From Reyranella sp. (GTDB lineage Bacteria > Pseudomonadota > Alphaproteobacteria > Reyranellales > Reyranellaceae), in assembly GCA_021732285.1 (NCBI GenBank), contig JAKFVH010000247.1, positions 19,791 through 83,790 on the forward strand: DNA of 64,000 bases, given 5' to 3'. Positions 7,632 to 17,248 of this stretch are shown in pieces (within the stretch, counting starts at the first letter, position 1; every line of letters begins with the position of its first letter). The position numbers were made by a program, and so were the translations under genes. Under the pieces are notes generated by a model that saw only the letters and a list, made by a program, of their open reading frames with translations, searched no databases and was not told where the DNA came from.

Positions 7632-7868
7632 GCCGCGAGTACTTTGGTCGCAGGACCAAAGGATGATCGCGCGCGCCGCCCGTGCCATGCGCCGAAACTC
7701 ATTGAAGGACAAGGCGCTGCGAGCCGGCCCTCGTTTCGCGACCGCGGGCGCTCTCCATACTTCTGGATGATTGTCCCGGGCCGCGCTCCCGGGAGATCAT
7801 TCACGCTGCCATCCTTGCCGCATCGGCGCCCGGGCGTGCGGTCGCCGGTGCGAGAGTCGGAGGACGCC

Positions 7869-8819
7869 ATGCCAAAGGGCCTGCCCCTGCCGCCCGAACC
7901 CAAACGGCCGATCAACTTCGCGCCGCACATGAAACCCGCGCCGGCACTGGCGGCTTGGCCGCCGGGGGGCTTCCGCGATGCCTATCCGGTCGGCATCAAG
8001 CCGGGCGCGAACTGGCAGACGACGGCGGCGGGCTTCGGCATCGCGGACGTGTGGGATCTCATCTGGTTCAACTTCCAGACCGTCGACCCGCGCGAGGTCA
8101 ACTTCTACCTCCACCGCTACGTCGGCTGCTGGCAGAGCAACGACGCCAAGAACTTCAGCTTCATGGGCGCCGAGCCCGGCGTGATCTTCATCCCGCCGTG
8201 GGGTTATAAGCGTCCCAACCCGGACCCGACGAAGCAGCGTTTCCTCGCCATGCTGAGCCATGGCGTCGCGCATTTTCCCTACATCACCTACAAGAACGTC
8301 CATCTCAGCCGGGCCAGTTTCGAGACCGTCGGCATGGCCGTGCGCAACGGCAAGATCGGCATCGGATACGATCCCGACCTGCTCGATCATGACAACGCCG
8401 CCGCCCTGTATCTGGACTACGCCAACAAATTCATCTTCCGCGATCCCTTCACCAACACGCCCGACAACCGCGGGTCGGTCGTCCACGAGGCGACCCATGC
8501 CGCGCTCGACATGTACAAGGGCAATGGCCTGCAGATCCTGGACAACGAATTCCTCGCCTTCCTGGCGGAGGCGATATCGGACGAGACGCTTGGCTACACG
8601 TACTCGGGCACCGACGTCTTTGGCCTGGCGGCGGAGCTGGCGGTCCTGGTGGTCGCTGCAGCGAAAACCAAGGCGCTGGTGGAGATCGAGTGGTTCGACA
8701 AGGCCGTCGAAACCGATGGCAAGGTCCAGAACCCGGTGCTGCGCCTGCGCGAGGCCATCAGGCACGATCCCGCGTACGTCACCGGGTGGTGGCGGCGTTA
8801 TCGCGACGATGGCGTCTGA
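7869..8819 (+). CDS. HExxH-motif protein, putative zinc metallopeptidase
   Basis: The 316-residue protein contains His206-Glu-Ala-Thr-His210 within 'SVVHEATHAALD', the consensus of gluzincin-type metallopeptidases. A possible third ligand is a glutamate in 'NEFLAFLAEAISDE', about 25 residues later. There is no clear signal peptide; the N-terminus is Pro-rich. CGGAGG precedes the ATG at 7869. The frame is open upstream to 7644, but that stretch is not protein-like. I do not recognise a named family. A structural role for the motif without peptidase activity is possible. Confidence 0.65.
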   Translation: MPKGLPLPPEPKRPINFAPHMKPAPALAAWPPGGFRDAYPVGIKPGANWQTTAAGFGIADVWDLIWFNFQTVDPREVNFYLHRYVGCWQSNDAKNFSFMGAEPGVIFIPPWGYKRPNPDPTKQRFLAMLSHGVAHFPYITYKNVHLSRASFETVGMAVRNGKIGIGYDPDLLDHDNAAALYLDYANKFIFRDPFTNTPDNRGSVVHEATHAALDMYKGNGLQILDNEFLAFLAEAISDETLGYTYSGTDVFGLAAELAVLVVAAAKTKALVEIEWFDKAVETDGKVQNPVLRLREAIRHDPAYVTGWWRRYRDDGV

Positions 8820-8825
8820 GCGGCG

Positions 8826-9129
8826 CTAGGTCTCGGGCTGCGCGGCGAGCCACTTGCGGGCCTCGTCGATCGACAGGAAAGCCTTGGCCGGCCGGCCGTC
8901 CTTGCCGAGGTTCAGGCGCATAGGCGGCCATGCGCGCGCCGAGCGCCATGACGTCGGCGTCCGTATAGGTGCCGTACGCGGTGCGGCCGTCGATCAGCTT
9001 GCGATAGGGCAGCGCGCCCTGGCCGACCACGGCATCGGTGAAATCCTCGATGTCCTTCAGGACGAGGTGGCCGTCGAACTTCGCTTCGACATGGCGGGCC
9101 TTGTGGTCGATCGTGAACTGGATGGGCAT
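8826..9129 (-). pseudogene. STAS-like (SpoIIAA-type) protein gene with a frameshift
   Basis: From the ATG at 9129 the frame reads 'MPIQFTIDHKARHVEAKFDG' and continues through 'KLIDGRTAYGTYTDADVMAL' to 'ARMAAYA', a fold resembling small STAS/SpoIIAA-like proteins. After that, near 8917-8922, the good coding signal moves to another frame: 'RLNLGKDG', 'AFLSIDEARKWLA' and 'AQPET', then TAG at 8826-8828. The total of 304 bases is one more than a multiple of three. A single extra base near 8920 would therefore explain it. This is either a real frameshift or a base-call error. The uncorrected frame ends in an Arg-rich tail running into the neighbouring gene. Confidence 0.7.
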
Positions 9130-9254
9130 CGCGCTCCGAACGTGACCGGCCAGGCGCCTCGAGGCAAGCGGTTCGAGGCCTCGAACAGGGTGGCGAAGAA
9201 CGGCGCTTGAAGGGCAATATCCCAGCCATCCTCTTGTTCGGCAGGTAAAGACAG

Positions 9255-10877
9255 ATGCCTCAGTCCAGCAGCCCTTCAGCGCCTAAAAGCTCGGCGCTCA
9301 CCCGGCGCACCATGATGGCGCTCGCCGGCGCGGCCCCGGCGCTCATCGTCAGCCGCCCGGCGCGGTCGGCCGACAAGGTGCTGAAAGTCGTCCTCGCCGT
9401 CGACATGCGCGGCATCGACCCGGTGTTCAACACCGCGGCCTACGCCGCCTATCACGGCTATCTCGTCTACGATCAGCTCTTCGCGCTCGATTCGCGCGGC
9501 AAGCCGCAGCCGCAGATGGTCGATGCCTGGGAGGTCTCGCCCGACCGCAAGGCCTGGAAGTTCCGCCTGCGCAGCGGGCTGAAGTTCCATGACGGCAGCC
9601 CGGTGCGGGCCAACGACGCCACGGCCTCGATCCTGCGCTGGAAGGACCGCGATGTCGTCGGCAAGGCCCTGTTCTCGGCCGGCGCCAAAGTGGAGGCGGT
9701 GGACGATCTCACCTTCACGCTCGAACTGAGCGATTCGTTCGGCCTGGTGCTGGACGCGCTCGCCAAGCCGCTCTCCAACGCGCTGTTCGTCATGCCCGAG
9801 GCGGTCGCCAGGACGCCGGCGACGGCGCAGATTTCCAGCGCCGTCGGCTCCGGGCCCTTCATCTTCGTGAAGGAGGAATGGCGGCCCGGCTCCAAGGCAG
9901 TCTACGTCCGCAATCCCGACTACGCGGCCAGGCCGGAGAAGCCCGACGGCCTCGCCGGCGGCAAGGTGGCCAAGGTCGACCGGGTCGAATGGCTCTCGAT
10001 GCCCGATCAGAACACCGCCATCTCGGCGCTGGGCGCGGGCGAGATCGACTACCTACAGAACCCGGCCATGGACACCTATCCGGTGCTGAAGGCGAACCCG
10101 AAGGTGCGCTTCGTCACGGTCGACCCGACCGGCAGCATGATCTGGATCCGGCCCAATCACCTGCAGCCGCCCTTCGACAATCCCAAGGCGCGGCTCGCGC
10201 TGCTGCACACGATCGACCAGACGGCGATCCTGCAGGCGATCGGGGCGCCGGCCGAGAACACGAGGCCGTTCTGCGGCTCGTTCTTCATGTGCGGCACGCC
10301 GATGGAGACGAGGGCGGGCACGGCGGGCCTCGAGAAGCCGGACCTCGAGAAGGCGAAGGCGCTGCTGAAGGAGTCGGGCTACGACGGCCGGACCGTCCTC
10401 TTCATGCAGCCGAGCGATCTTGCCGCCAACTTCAACGCCACGGTCGTGGTCGCCGAGGGCATGCGCAAGGCGGGCTTCAAGGTCGAGATCCAGCCGCTCG
10501 ACTGGGGAACGCTGTCGCAGCGCCGCAACAACAAGGGCCCGATGGACAAGGGCGGCTGGAACCTGTTCATCACCGTCGCCACGGCGCTCGATGCCAGCAC
10601 ACCGCTCACCAATCCCTACCTCGCCACCCCGTGCCCCAACGACGTCGCGGGCTTCCCCTGCGACGAGGAGCTCCAGCGCCTGCGCCGCAGCTGGTGGGAG
10701 AGCACCGACGAAGCCGAACGCGCGCGGCTCGCCGACCAGATCCAGGTCCGGGCATATCAGGTCGTGCCGTACATCAACGGCGGTCAGTGGAAGCAGTTCA
10801 CGGCGGTGCGGACGACTGTCTCGGGGCTGGGGGAGACGACGGTGCCGGTGTTTTGGGAGGTGGTGAAGGAGGGGTGA
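9255..10877 (+). CDS. Family-5 ABC transporter substrate-binding protein (peptide/opine/nickel type)
   Basis: The 540-residue protein is a periplasmic binding protein of the SBP_bac_5 (DppA/OppA/NikA) family. The N-terminus has a Tat-like signal: twin arginines at 17-18 followed by a hydrophobic stretch 'MMALAGAAPALIV', with probable cleavage after 'ARSA'. Family landmarks are 'LVYDQLFALDSRGKPQPQMV', 'KFRLRSGLKFHDGSPV' and 'SGPFIFVKEEWRPGSKAVYV'. No dpp-type permease or ATPase follows. Downstream DNA soon enters the low-GC island, so an operon may have been interrupted, or the receptor is a natural orphan. Its ligand cannot be inferred. Confidence 0.9.
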   Translation: MPQSSSPSAPKSSALTRRTMMALAGAAPALIVSRPARSADKVLKVVLAVDMRGIDPVFNTAAYAAYHGYLVYDQLFALDSRGKPQPQMVDAWEVSPDRKAWKFRLRSGLKFHDGSPVRANDATASILRWKDRDVVGKALFSAGAKVEAVDDLTFTLELSDSFGLVLDALAKPLSNALFVMPEAVARTPATAQISSAVGSGPFIFVKEEWRPGSKAVYVRNPDYAARPEKPDGLAGGKVAKVDRVEWLSMPDQNTAISALGAGEIDYLQNPAMDTYPVLKANPKVRFVTVDPTGSMIWIRPNHLQPPFDNPKARLALLHTIDQTAILQAIGAPAENTRPFCGSFFMCGTPMETRAGTAGLEKPDLEKAKALLKESGYDGRTVLFMQPSDLAANFNATVVVAEGMRKAGFKVEIQPLDWGTLSQRRNNKGPMDKGGWNLFITVATALDASTPLTNPYLATPCPNDVAGFPCDEELQRLRRSWWESTDEAERARLADQIQVRAYQVVPYINGGQWKQFTAVRTTVSGLGETTVPVFWEVVKEG

Positions 10878-11047
10878 GCAACATCGAGCAGGCGCTGGAG
10901 CTGGCGCGCGACATTTCCTAATTGCAATCATGCTATCCCTGCTGATAGCGCGCTTCGTGTCTGCCCGAATGCTCACAATCATGCTGGCGTCCGACTACTG
11001 CGTCGTTTTGATCTCGGGCATACGAGCGCGAGGTGGAAGAGCGCGAG

Positions 11048-11845
11048 CTAAAAGAGTGAGTGAAAAGCGCGAAGGAGGCCGAATAGCAGCACGACCGCCG
11101 CTACTGCGCTGTACATCCAATGCTCCTTCATCACTTCGACTATTGCCGCCGGATGCAGGCCGTATCGCTCACGCCAAGAGGTATCGGTCATCAGTGTGTT
11201 GCTTGAGGCCAGCTGTGCAATATGAGATAGCACGTCCACTTTCCGCAGAGTCGACTGGTGCAATTTTACGTACTCACCGTTTTCAAAAGCGGCCGCTTCA
11301 AGTTCTCCCGATAAGAAGTCTCGGGCAGTAATGTTGTTCTTCTCGACCAACTTTTCGAGGCGCGGATGCCCTATGTATGTATCTCCATAGATCTCGAAAA
11401 GTTCGCGGGCGAGATCGAATTTCTTTGAGTCGTCCACGCTATGAGGCGTGCCACCCAAAATGGTGTAGCGGTGCGCAAGCGCTTGAAACCCGTACTTTAT
11501 GTTGCGCATGTTCCAGTGCAGCCACACAAAGTTGGAATGTGTATGCACAAAATCAAAAAAGCCTTTCAGCATACGACGCTCAAGATCGTCGTAGTGAGAG
11601 GTAATCTCCGCTGGAGCGATATGTTGTTGTTCGGCGACCTTGTGAATCGAGAATGATTCTGTCTGGGCAGAACCAAGATTCCGTATCGCTATCGACGTTA
11701 CACGCGGAGTTCGCCCATCGTCGCGATCGTAGAAGCTTTCACATGAATAATGCACAACAAGCACATGTTGGCGGTCGCGCCACAACGCGGCCAGCTTATT
11801 ATTGGCCGCCTTGCGGCTCTTCAGTCTCTCAAGGGCTTGGCCCAT
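11048..11845 (-). CDS. Unrecognised protein with C-terminal membrane anchor, island gene
   Basis: The product has 265 residues. One hydrophobic segment near the C-terminus (about residues 242-260, 'MYSAVAAVVLLFGLLRAF') suggests a tail-anchored protein with a cytosolic N-terminal domain. The pattern 'HVLVVHYSCESF' followed by 'VTSIAIRNL', and later 'FVWLHWNMRNIKYGFQALAH', faintly recalls the beta-strand and ExoII blocks of DEDD exonucleases, but the acidic residues are not all present. I therefore do not call it a nuclease. Lower G+C than the flanking genes marks it as part of the island. It is divergent from the helicase gene, 250 bases away, so the two may share a control region. Confidence 0.7.
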   Translation of the reverse strand: MGQALERLKSRKAANNKLAALWRDRQHVLVVHYSCESFYDRDDGRTPRVTSIAIRNLGSAQTESFSIHKVAEQQHIAPAEITSHYDDLERRMLKGFFDFVHTHSNFVWLHWNMRNIKYGFQALAHRYTILGGTPHSVDDSKKFDLARELFEIYGDTYIGHPRLEKLVEKNNITARDFLSGELEAAAFENGEYVKLHQSTLRKVDVLSHIAQLASSNTLMTDTSWRERYGLHPAAIVEVMKEHWMYSAVAAVVLLFGLLRAFHSLF

Positions 11846-12095
11846 CTCAGCTTTCTAGCGGCATCTGCTGTAATACTTTAGGTGGTCTCTCAACTCGCTC
11901 CCGTCTGATAGCGAAAGTATCGGAAGACAATCGCCGCGTCACGAGCTGTCGCTGAGACGAACATTCGTAGCCAAGCAGTGAGGGTGTAGACCAAGACGAA
12001 GTTTCTACCTACTGTCTGAATCCCATCGCTGGAAAGGGTTTGTGCGTGGGTAAACCCCAGGAGAAAGGTTGAAGGATCATAGGAACAGGGGTGCA

Positions 12096-15000
12096 ATGAG
12101 CTTTGGCAATCTGAACAACATCCTATCGTTCGTTGAAGAGGCAATCCTCAAAGACCAAAAGGTAATCCGAAGACTGTCGGACTACTCAGCGTCGATTGCC
12201 TACCACGAGGCTGAGGTTCGTGAACTCGTTAACGTCCGATTCAATGAGATCGTTGATGGTGCGCCTGCATGGTTGCAGGTCTCGCGGGTGACGAAAACCA
12301 AACCACCCACGTTTCCCATATCTACTGGGACGCAGATTGATGCAGGTGAGATCGCTGTTTCCTCCGACTGGGTAGCGGTACAGGACGACCCCACCGCCAC
12401 GCCCACACTAAGGACATCAATCCGACGGGCATTATCTTCCGGTCAAATTCAGAAACTGATTAGTGATGGCAAGCTCAAGCGCGAGAATGTCTACAAGGAC
12501 GCCGCGGACTCCAATCGAACCATTGCGGTTCTGCTTCGGGAGGACTTCGAACAGGTCGAGAATCTTTTCAACGCGTGGCTTGATGGAGCATGGCTTCCTT
12601 GGTCGGAGCGAGAGAAGCCGATTAGGCGCGCAGCGAGCTTTTACGAGGAACTCTTCCGAATACACACTGCTATCACGGGACGTGACCTGCCGGTTGAGAT
12701 CGTCCTGGGTGTTGGCGTCGTTCGTGGGGTGCTTGCGAATCATGCGGTTGACCATCCGCTCGTCGAGTATGGCGTCTATCTTCAAGTTGTTTCGACAACC
12801 GGTGACATACTGGTACGGCCAAAGCCACGGTCACCAGAGCTGTTCGAATTTGAGACTGATACCCTTTCAGGTGACGGTTCTGCTCTGAGGCGAGAGGCGC
12901 AGACCCATTGGGCCGGGCTACCGGATCATGTCGAGGCTTCTCCTTTTGACAGGCACCACTTTGAAACGGTCCTTCGTTCGGCAGCAGTCTTCTTGAAGGC
13001 GGGTGGTAGCTATGTAGATGCCGGACCGACTCGCCAAATCAAAGCGGGAGACGGCGGGCTCGTCGTAAACGACACCTGGGTATTGTTTACACGACCGGTA
13101 TCGGCAAAGCCGATGATCAACGACATTCGAAATCTTAAGGACGCTCTGCGCGATGCCACGAATGTCGATCCCTTGCTCGTTCTCCTAGACGATCCGAAAG
13201 CGGCTGAAGGCCTTACCTCTGTTATGCCGGACCGCGTTACGGAAATGCTCAGGCAGGCGTTCGGGGATGCAGCTAGTCGCAGTCAAACTACCGGGGCCCG
13301 AAGTCATGCTGACGGCCACCAAGTTCAGGTTTCCGAAATCGTGGCTCCCTACTTCCCTCGGGTTAGCAACGCTGAACAGGAACGGATCATCAAGATCTTG
13401 GAGCAACCCGAGTCAAAGGGCTTAGTGGTTCAAGGGCCGCCAGGGACGGGTAAGAGTCATTCCATTGCGAACATCATCTGCCATGGCCTGTCGCGAGGTT
13501 GGCGCATCTTGGTTACCGCGCATAGTGATGGCCCCTTGCAAGTTCTCCGCAACATGTTGCCGGAAGGTGTGCGCGATCTAGCAGTGAACCTTTCGACTGG
13601 CGAGCAGTCGGAGGTGCTGCAACTAGAAACCTCGGTCAAGGCGATTTCGGCCATACCGGCACGTGTTGGTGATCGCTCGGTCTGCATCGCGCTGATCGAA
13701 GAACTGGAACAACGCATACTCACGAACAGGCGGCGCGTTGGTGAGATTCAGAAGGAAACGCTTGAGTGGGCCAGGACGAACCTTGAACGCAAGGCAACCT
13801 ACGCAGGGAACCTGTCTGCAAGTGAATTGGCGGCGAAGATCATCCAGAGCCGTGAGGCTCATCAGTGGCTCCCAGATACGATCGCCTTTGAGCATGCGAC
13901 ACCCCCGCTCAAAGAGGAGGAGGTTGCACGTCTCCGCAATCTTAGAGCACAGGTCGGTGCACTACTTGTTGCCAGGAACTGGTCGTTACCAGAACTTACT
14001 GCTGTCGTGTCGTCCGGTGAGTTGGCCAAGATTCATGCTGCTCTTCGACAGTACGAGGAGCTGGGCAGCGAAGTAGCCGACAGCGGCGTCCCGCATTTGG
14101 CAGGGGTAGAGAACGGTCGCCTGCTAGCCGAGGAATTGCTTCAGTCGTTGGAACGGCTTGAAGAGCATTTGGCGGGCATCGCGGGTATTGAGTGGATAGA
14201 CAAGTACGTTGCCGATCTGCAGAAGCCAGCCCATGAAGACAAGCTGCTTTCGCAGTCTGTCAAAGAACTTACCCGACTGTTCGAAGCGGTGATCAAGGAA
14301 GAGGCCAAGTTCGTCCTGAATCAGGTCCGGACACCGCCGTTGGACGGACCAGACGTCACGAAACATTTGGCAGCAGCAGCACTGAGCGGACGCCCATATA
14401 AAGATCTGCTGTTCTTCCGACCCTCCGAAGATGTCATAGCCGCGCTTAGCCTCGTTCAAGTGCGGGGTAACATACCCGAAAGCAAGGACGATTGGGCATT
14501 GGTGCGAGAATGCTTTGCGTGGCGACGTGAAATCGTGCGTCTAGTCCATCGGTGGAATGCAGTCGCCGCCTCATTCGAACTGGGCCATGCCCCCACAGAA
14601 GACGCCTCGGCGCTCAAGTGGATGAAGAGAAGCCACACGGCGGCCGGTAGGGCAGACGCGCTGGTATTCAAAGTTTGGCCAGATGTGACTCAGCGAGCCC
14701 AAGCTATCGATCGCAAGGGATTGGGTGTGGCAAATATCAACTTGGGTCAAATAGCGACGGCCCAGCCTGCGGCGTGGTTGGAAGACATCACGGAGGCGCT
14801 AAGGTCCCGAGTCGCTCAAGTAGATGTAGCATGGGCTCGCGAAAAGCTCGCCGAGGTGCGCAGCAGAGTTCGCTTTTACAGTTCGCCGACGATCGCGAGA
14901 ATGAACGAGCTCTTGGGAGTGCTGGGCCAAGAAGGCTGTAACATCGAAGTCTTATCTGCGGAATGGGACGCTCTGCGCGAAAAACTGATCGCTGAAGCCG

Positions 15001-17204
15001 CCACAAGATCGCAGGTCGAGCAGATAGATGATCTTGCGGATAAGATTGAGAATGCAGGTGCGCCGAAGTGGGCCGCTCAGATTCGTAACGTACCGAATGA
15101 GCTGGGGGCGGGCGGATCGTTTGACAATTCCGACCCGGTTGTTCCTGCCAATTGGCAGGACTCGTGGCACTGGAGCGTATGGAACGCTCATCTGCAGAAG
15201 AGCAGTTCCTTCCAGAAGCTGAAATCCGTGATGGAGGAGCGGGCAAGACTTGAGGCAGAGATTCGCACCGTCATGAATGACGTGGTTCGACTGAGGACCG
15301 AACTGCAACTATCGCGCATGCCACAGAACGTGCTGAATTTGCTTCAGCAGTTCCAAACTGCGATTAGCCGGATTGGCGCGGGTACGGGCGTCCGAGCGAA
15401 CCGCTATCGGCGACAAGCTCAGTCATTGTCACAACAATGCGCGTCCGCAGTACCCTGCTGGATCATGCCGATTCAGAAGGTGTCTGAGACGCAGCCGTCA
15501 CAGCTCGGCATTTTCGACCTAGTCATCTTGGATGAAGCATCTCAGTGCGGCCCGGAAGCCATCATTGCGATGATGCGGGCCAAGAAGGCGCTAATCGTGG
15601 GCGACGACAAGCAGGTCATGCCCACTACATTCCTTTCCGAGGAGTACTACAGAACACTTAAGGCGAAGTATCTCGATGGAACCAGCTACGAGGCCGTCTT
15701 GGCTCCGGGCACCTCCTTCTACGATCTCGCCAGGGCAATGTTTGCCGGTCAGAACGTGATGCTGCGCGAACACTTTCGGTGTGTTGAACCGATCATCCGC
15801 TTCTCGATGCAATTCTATGGTGACGGGCAACAGAATAGTTCACTCGTCCCTCTCAAAGTTCCGAAGGCATCGGAGCGCCTCGATCCACCGCTTGTCGACG
15901 TATACGTACCGCACGGGTATGCCTTGCGGCAAACCAACCAAGCTGAAGCAGAGGTTATCGTAAAGGAGATCGAACGCATTACCTCAGATGCGACCTATGA
16001 CAAGAAGACCATCGGCGTCATCTCTCTTAGTGGTAGCGAGCAGCCGCAATTGATCGAGCGCCTCTTGCAGGAGCGTGTAGGAACCAGCGCCTTTGCTAAG
16101 CATGAGATCGTGGTTTCGGATAGCGCCGGTCTACAGGGCAAGGAGCGATCGATAGTCTTTCTAAGCATGGTCGATGCGCTCAACCGAAGGTCGGCTGCCC
16201 GAACGCAGGCTCTATATGAGCAGCGTTACAACGTAGCTTTGAGCAGGGCCAAAGACCGCATGTACCTCGTTCGATCGTTGAAGCTCGAGGAGCTGCCAAA
16301 CCACAATGATTTGAGGCGCCGAGCCATTCTGCACTTTGCTGATCCGATGCCACAGGGCGTGCGGCCTGCCGCTGATAAAGAAAGCATTACGGAGCAAGGA
16401 CAAAGCGGCTTTGAGAAGCAAGTGCTGAAGCGGTTGCTCGATCTTGACTACCATGTCACCCCACAGGTGCCTGCTGCCGGGTTCTTCATCGACATTGTCG
16501 TTGAGGGGATGGGAGACCGGCGCTTGGCGGTGGAGTTGGATGGTGATCCGTGGCACCCGCCGTCGCAGTACGCTGCAGACTTGGCGCGTCAGCAGGCGCT
16601 TGAGCGCATTGGGTTCAGATTTTGGCGCTGCTGGTGGTCCGACTGGATTATGGACCCAGATGCGTGCTTTTCCGACCTCATCAAGGAACTGACGGCTCTT
16701 GGTGTAGAGCCGAGACGCGGCGAGGCGCTTAAGCCGCACTTCTTTGTATCGCACCTGGTGGCAGATCGAGACGGCTCGCTGCTGACGATGGAGGAGTATG
16801 AGGAAAAGATGCGCGAGCCAACCTCGAGAGTGGAGGACGATGCCGAAACGGTCGAGACAGAGGTCGCAGGCACCCAGCTAACGATTCTTTCGCCACCGAG
16901 AGCCGGAAGTGGGCAGCAAGGAGTAGGACGCTATGCTCGTATCGCCAACAAGAAAGTCGGCCTTGTTGAGGAAGGTGACTTGCTGATTGTTGAAAGCAGC
17001 GGTGCGCCGTCATTGAACTTGGATGGCAAGCGGACTTTCGAAGTCCGCCCCGGCGAGGCCGAAGACCTTGAGCGGGGCTTTATTGGTATCGAGAGCCCTT
17101 TGTGCAAGCAACTCGCAGACTTGGCAGTTGATGATGCGGTCAGTTTTTCACACAAGGGCTTTGAAGTGACTATCATCATAGTGGGAGTACACAAGAGACA
17201 GTAA
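12096..17204 (+). CDS. Giant SF1 helicase with MTES_1575/Vsr-like nuclease domain and GreA/GreB-like tail
   Basis: The 1702-residue protein is a DNA/RNA-dependent ATPase with several domains. Residues 1-430 are unrecognised. Helicase domain 1A begins with Walker A GPPGTGKS at 447-454, is split by a long helical insertion (about 500-1100), and resumes with the DEAS box at 1146-1149 and 'GDDKQV'. Domain 2A ends with YNVALSRA at 1378-1385. A PD-(D/E)XK-type MTES_1575 domain follows (about 1438-1525), with 'FFIDIVVEG', 'LAVELDGDPWH' and 'GFRFWRCWWSDW'. The last 50 residues ('ERGFIGIESPLCKQLADLAV...') closely resemble the GreA/GreB C-terminal domain. Related helicase-Vsr proteins act in anti-phage defence. 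I start at the ATG at 12096 ('MSFGNLNN'); a TTG at 12069 is possible. rmuC follows 44 bases downstream. Confidence 0.88.
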   Translation: MSFGNLNNILSFVEEAILKDQKVIRRLSDYSASIAYHEAEVRELVNVRFNEIVDGAPAWLQVSRVTKTKPPTFPISTGTQIDAGEIAVSSDWVAVQDDPTATPTLRTSIRRALSSGQIQKLISDGKLKRENVYKDAADSNRTIAVLLREDFEQVENLFNAWLDGAWLPWSEREKPIRRAASFYEELFRIHTAITGRDLPVEIVLGVGVVRGVLANHAVDHPLVEYGVYLQVVSTTGDILVRPKPRSPELFEFETDTLSGDGSALRREAQTHWAGLPDHVEASPFDRHHFETVLRSAAVFLKAGGSYVDAGPTRQIKAGDGGLVVNDTWVLFTRPVSAKPMINDIRNLKDALRDATNVDPLLVLLDDPKAAEGLTSVMPDRVTEMLRQAFGDAASRSQTTGARSHADGHQVQVSEIVAPYFPRVSNAEQERIIKILEQPESKGLVVQGPPGTGKSHSIANIICHGLSRGWRILVTAHSDGPLQVLRNMLPEGVRDLAVNLSTGEQSEVLQLETSVKAISAIPARVGDRSVCIALIEELEQRILTNRRRVGEIQKETLEWARTNLERKATYAGNLSASELAAKIIQSREAHQWLPDTIAFEHATPPLKEEEVARLRNLRAQVGALLVARNWSLPELTAVVSSGELAKIHAALRQYEELGSEVADSGVPHLAGVENGRLLAEELLQSLERLEEHLAGIAGIEWIDKYVADLQKPAHEDKLLSQSVKELTRLFEAVIKEEAKFVLNQVRTPPLDGPDVTKHLAAAALSGRPYKDLLFFRPSEDVIAALSLVQVRGNIPESKDDWALVRECFAWRREIVRLVHRWNAVAASFELGHAPTEDASALKWMKRSHTAAGRADALVFKVWPDVTQRAQAIDRKGLGVANINLGQIATAQPAAWLEDITEALRSRVAQVDVAWAREKLAEVRSRVRFYSSPTIARMNELLGVLGQEGCNIEVLSAEWDALREKLIAEAATRSQVEQIDDLADKIENAGAPKWAAQIRNVPNELGAGGSFDNSDPVVPANWQDSWHWSVWNAHLQKSSSFQKLKSVMEERARLEAEIRTVMNDVVRLRTELQLSRMPQNVLNLLQQFQTAISRIGAGTGVRANRYRRQAQSLSQQCASAVPCWIMPIQKVSETQPSQLGIFDLVILDEASQCGPEAIIAMMRAKKALIVGDDKQVMPTTFLSEEYYRTLKAKYLDGTSYEAVLAPGTSFYDLARAMFAGQNVMLREHFRCVEPIIRFSMQFYGDGQQNSSLVPLKVPKASERLDPPLVDVYVPHGYALRQTNQAEAEVIVKEIERITSDATYDKKTIGVISLSGSEQPQLIERLLQERVGTSAFAKHEIVVSDSAGLQGKERSIVFLSMVDALNRRSAARTQALYEQRYNVALSRAKDRMYLVRSLKLEELPNHNDLRRRAILHFADPMPQGVRPAADKESITEQGQSGFEKQVLKRLLDLDYHVTPQVPAAGFFIDIVVEGMGDRRLAVELDGDPWHPPSQYAADLARQQALERIGFRFWRCWWSDWIMDPDACFSDLIKELTALGVEPRRGEALKPHFFVSHLVADRDGSLLTMEEYEEKMREPTSRVEDDAETVETEVAGTQLTILSPPRAGSGQQGVGRYARIANKKVGLVEEGDLLIVESSGAPSLNLDGKRTFEVRPGEAEDLERGFIGIESPLCKQLADLAVDDAVSFSHKGFEVTIIIVGVHKRQ

Positions 17205-17248
17205 GACCCTGTGGCGGCGCACGGCGGCGCGACAAGATGGAGAACGCA

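Noticed and set aside
6705..7712. Upstream extension of the response regulator frame to 7712
   Set aside because: The extension is low-complexity Arg/Ala/Pro sequence antisense to the DUF4160/DUF2442 pair. The receiver domain begins close to 6650.
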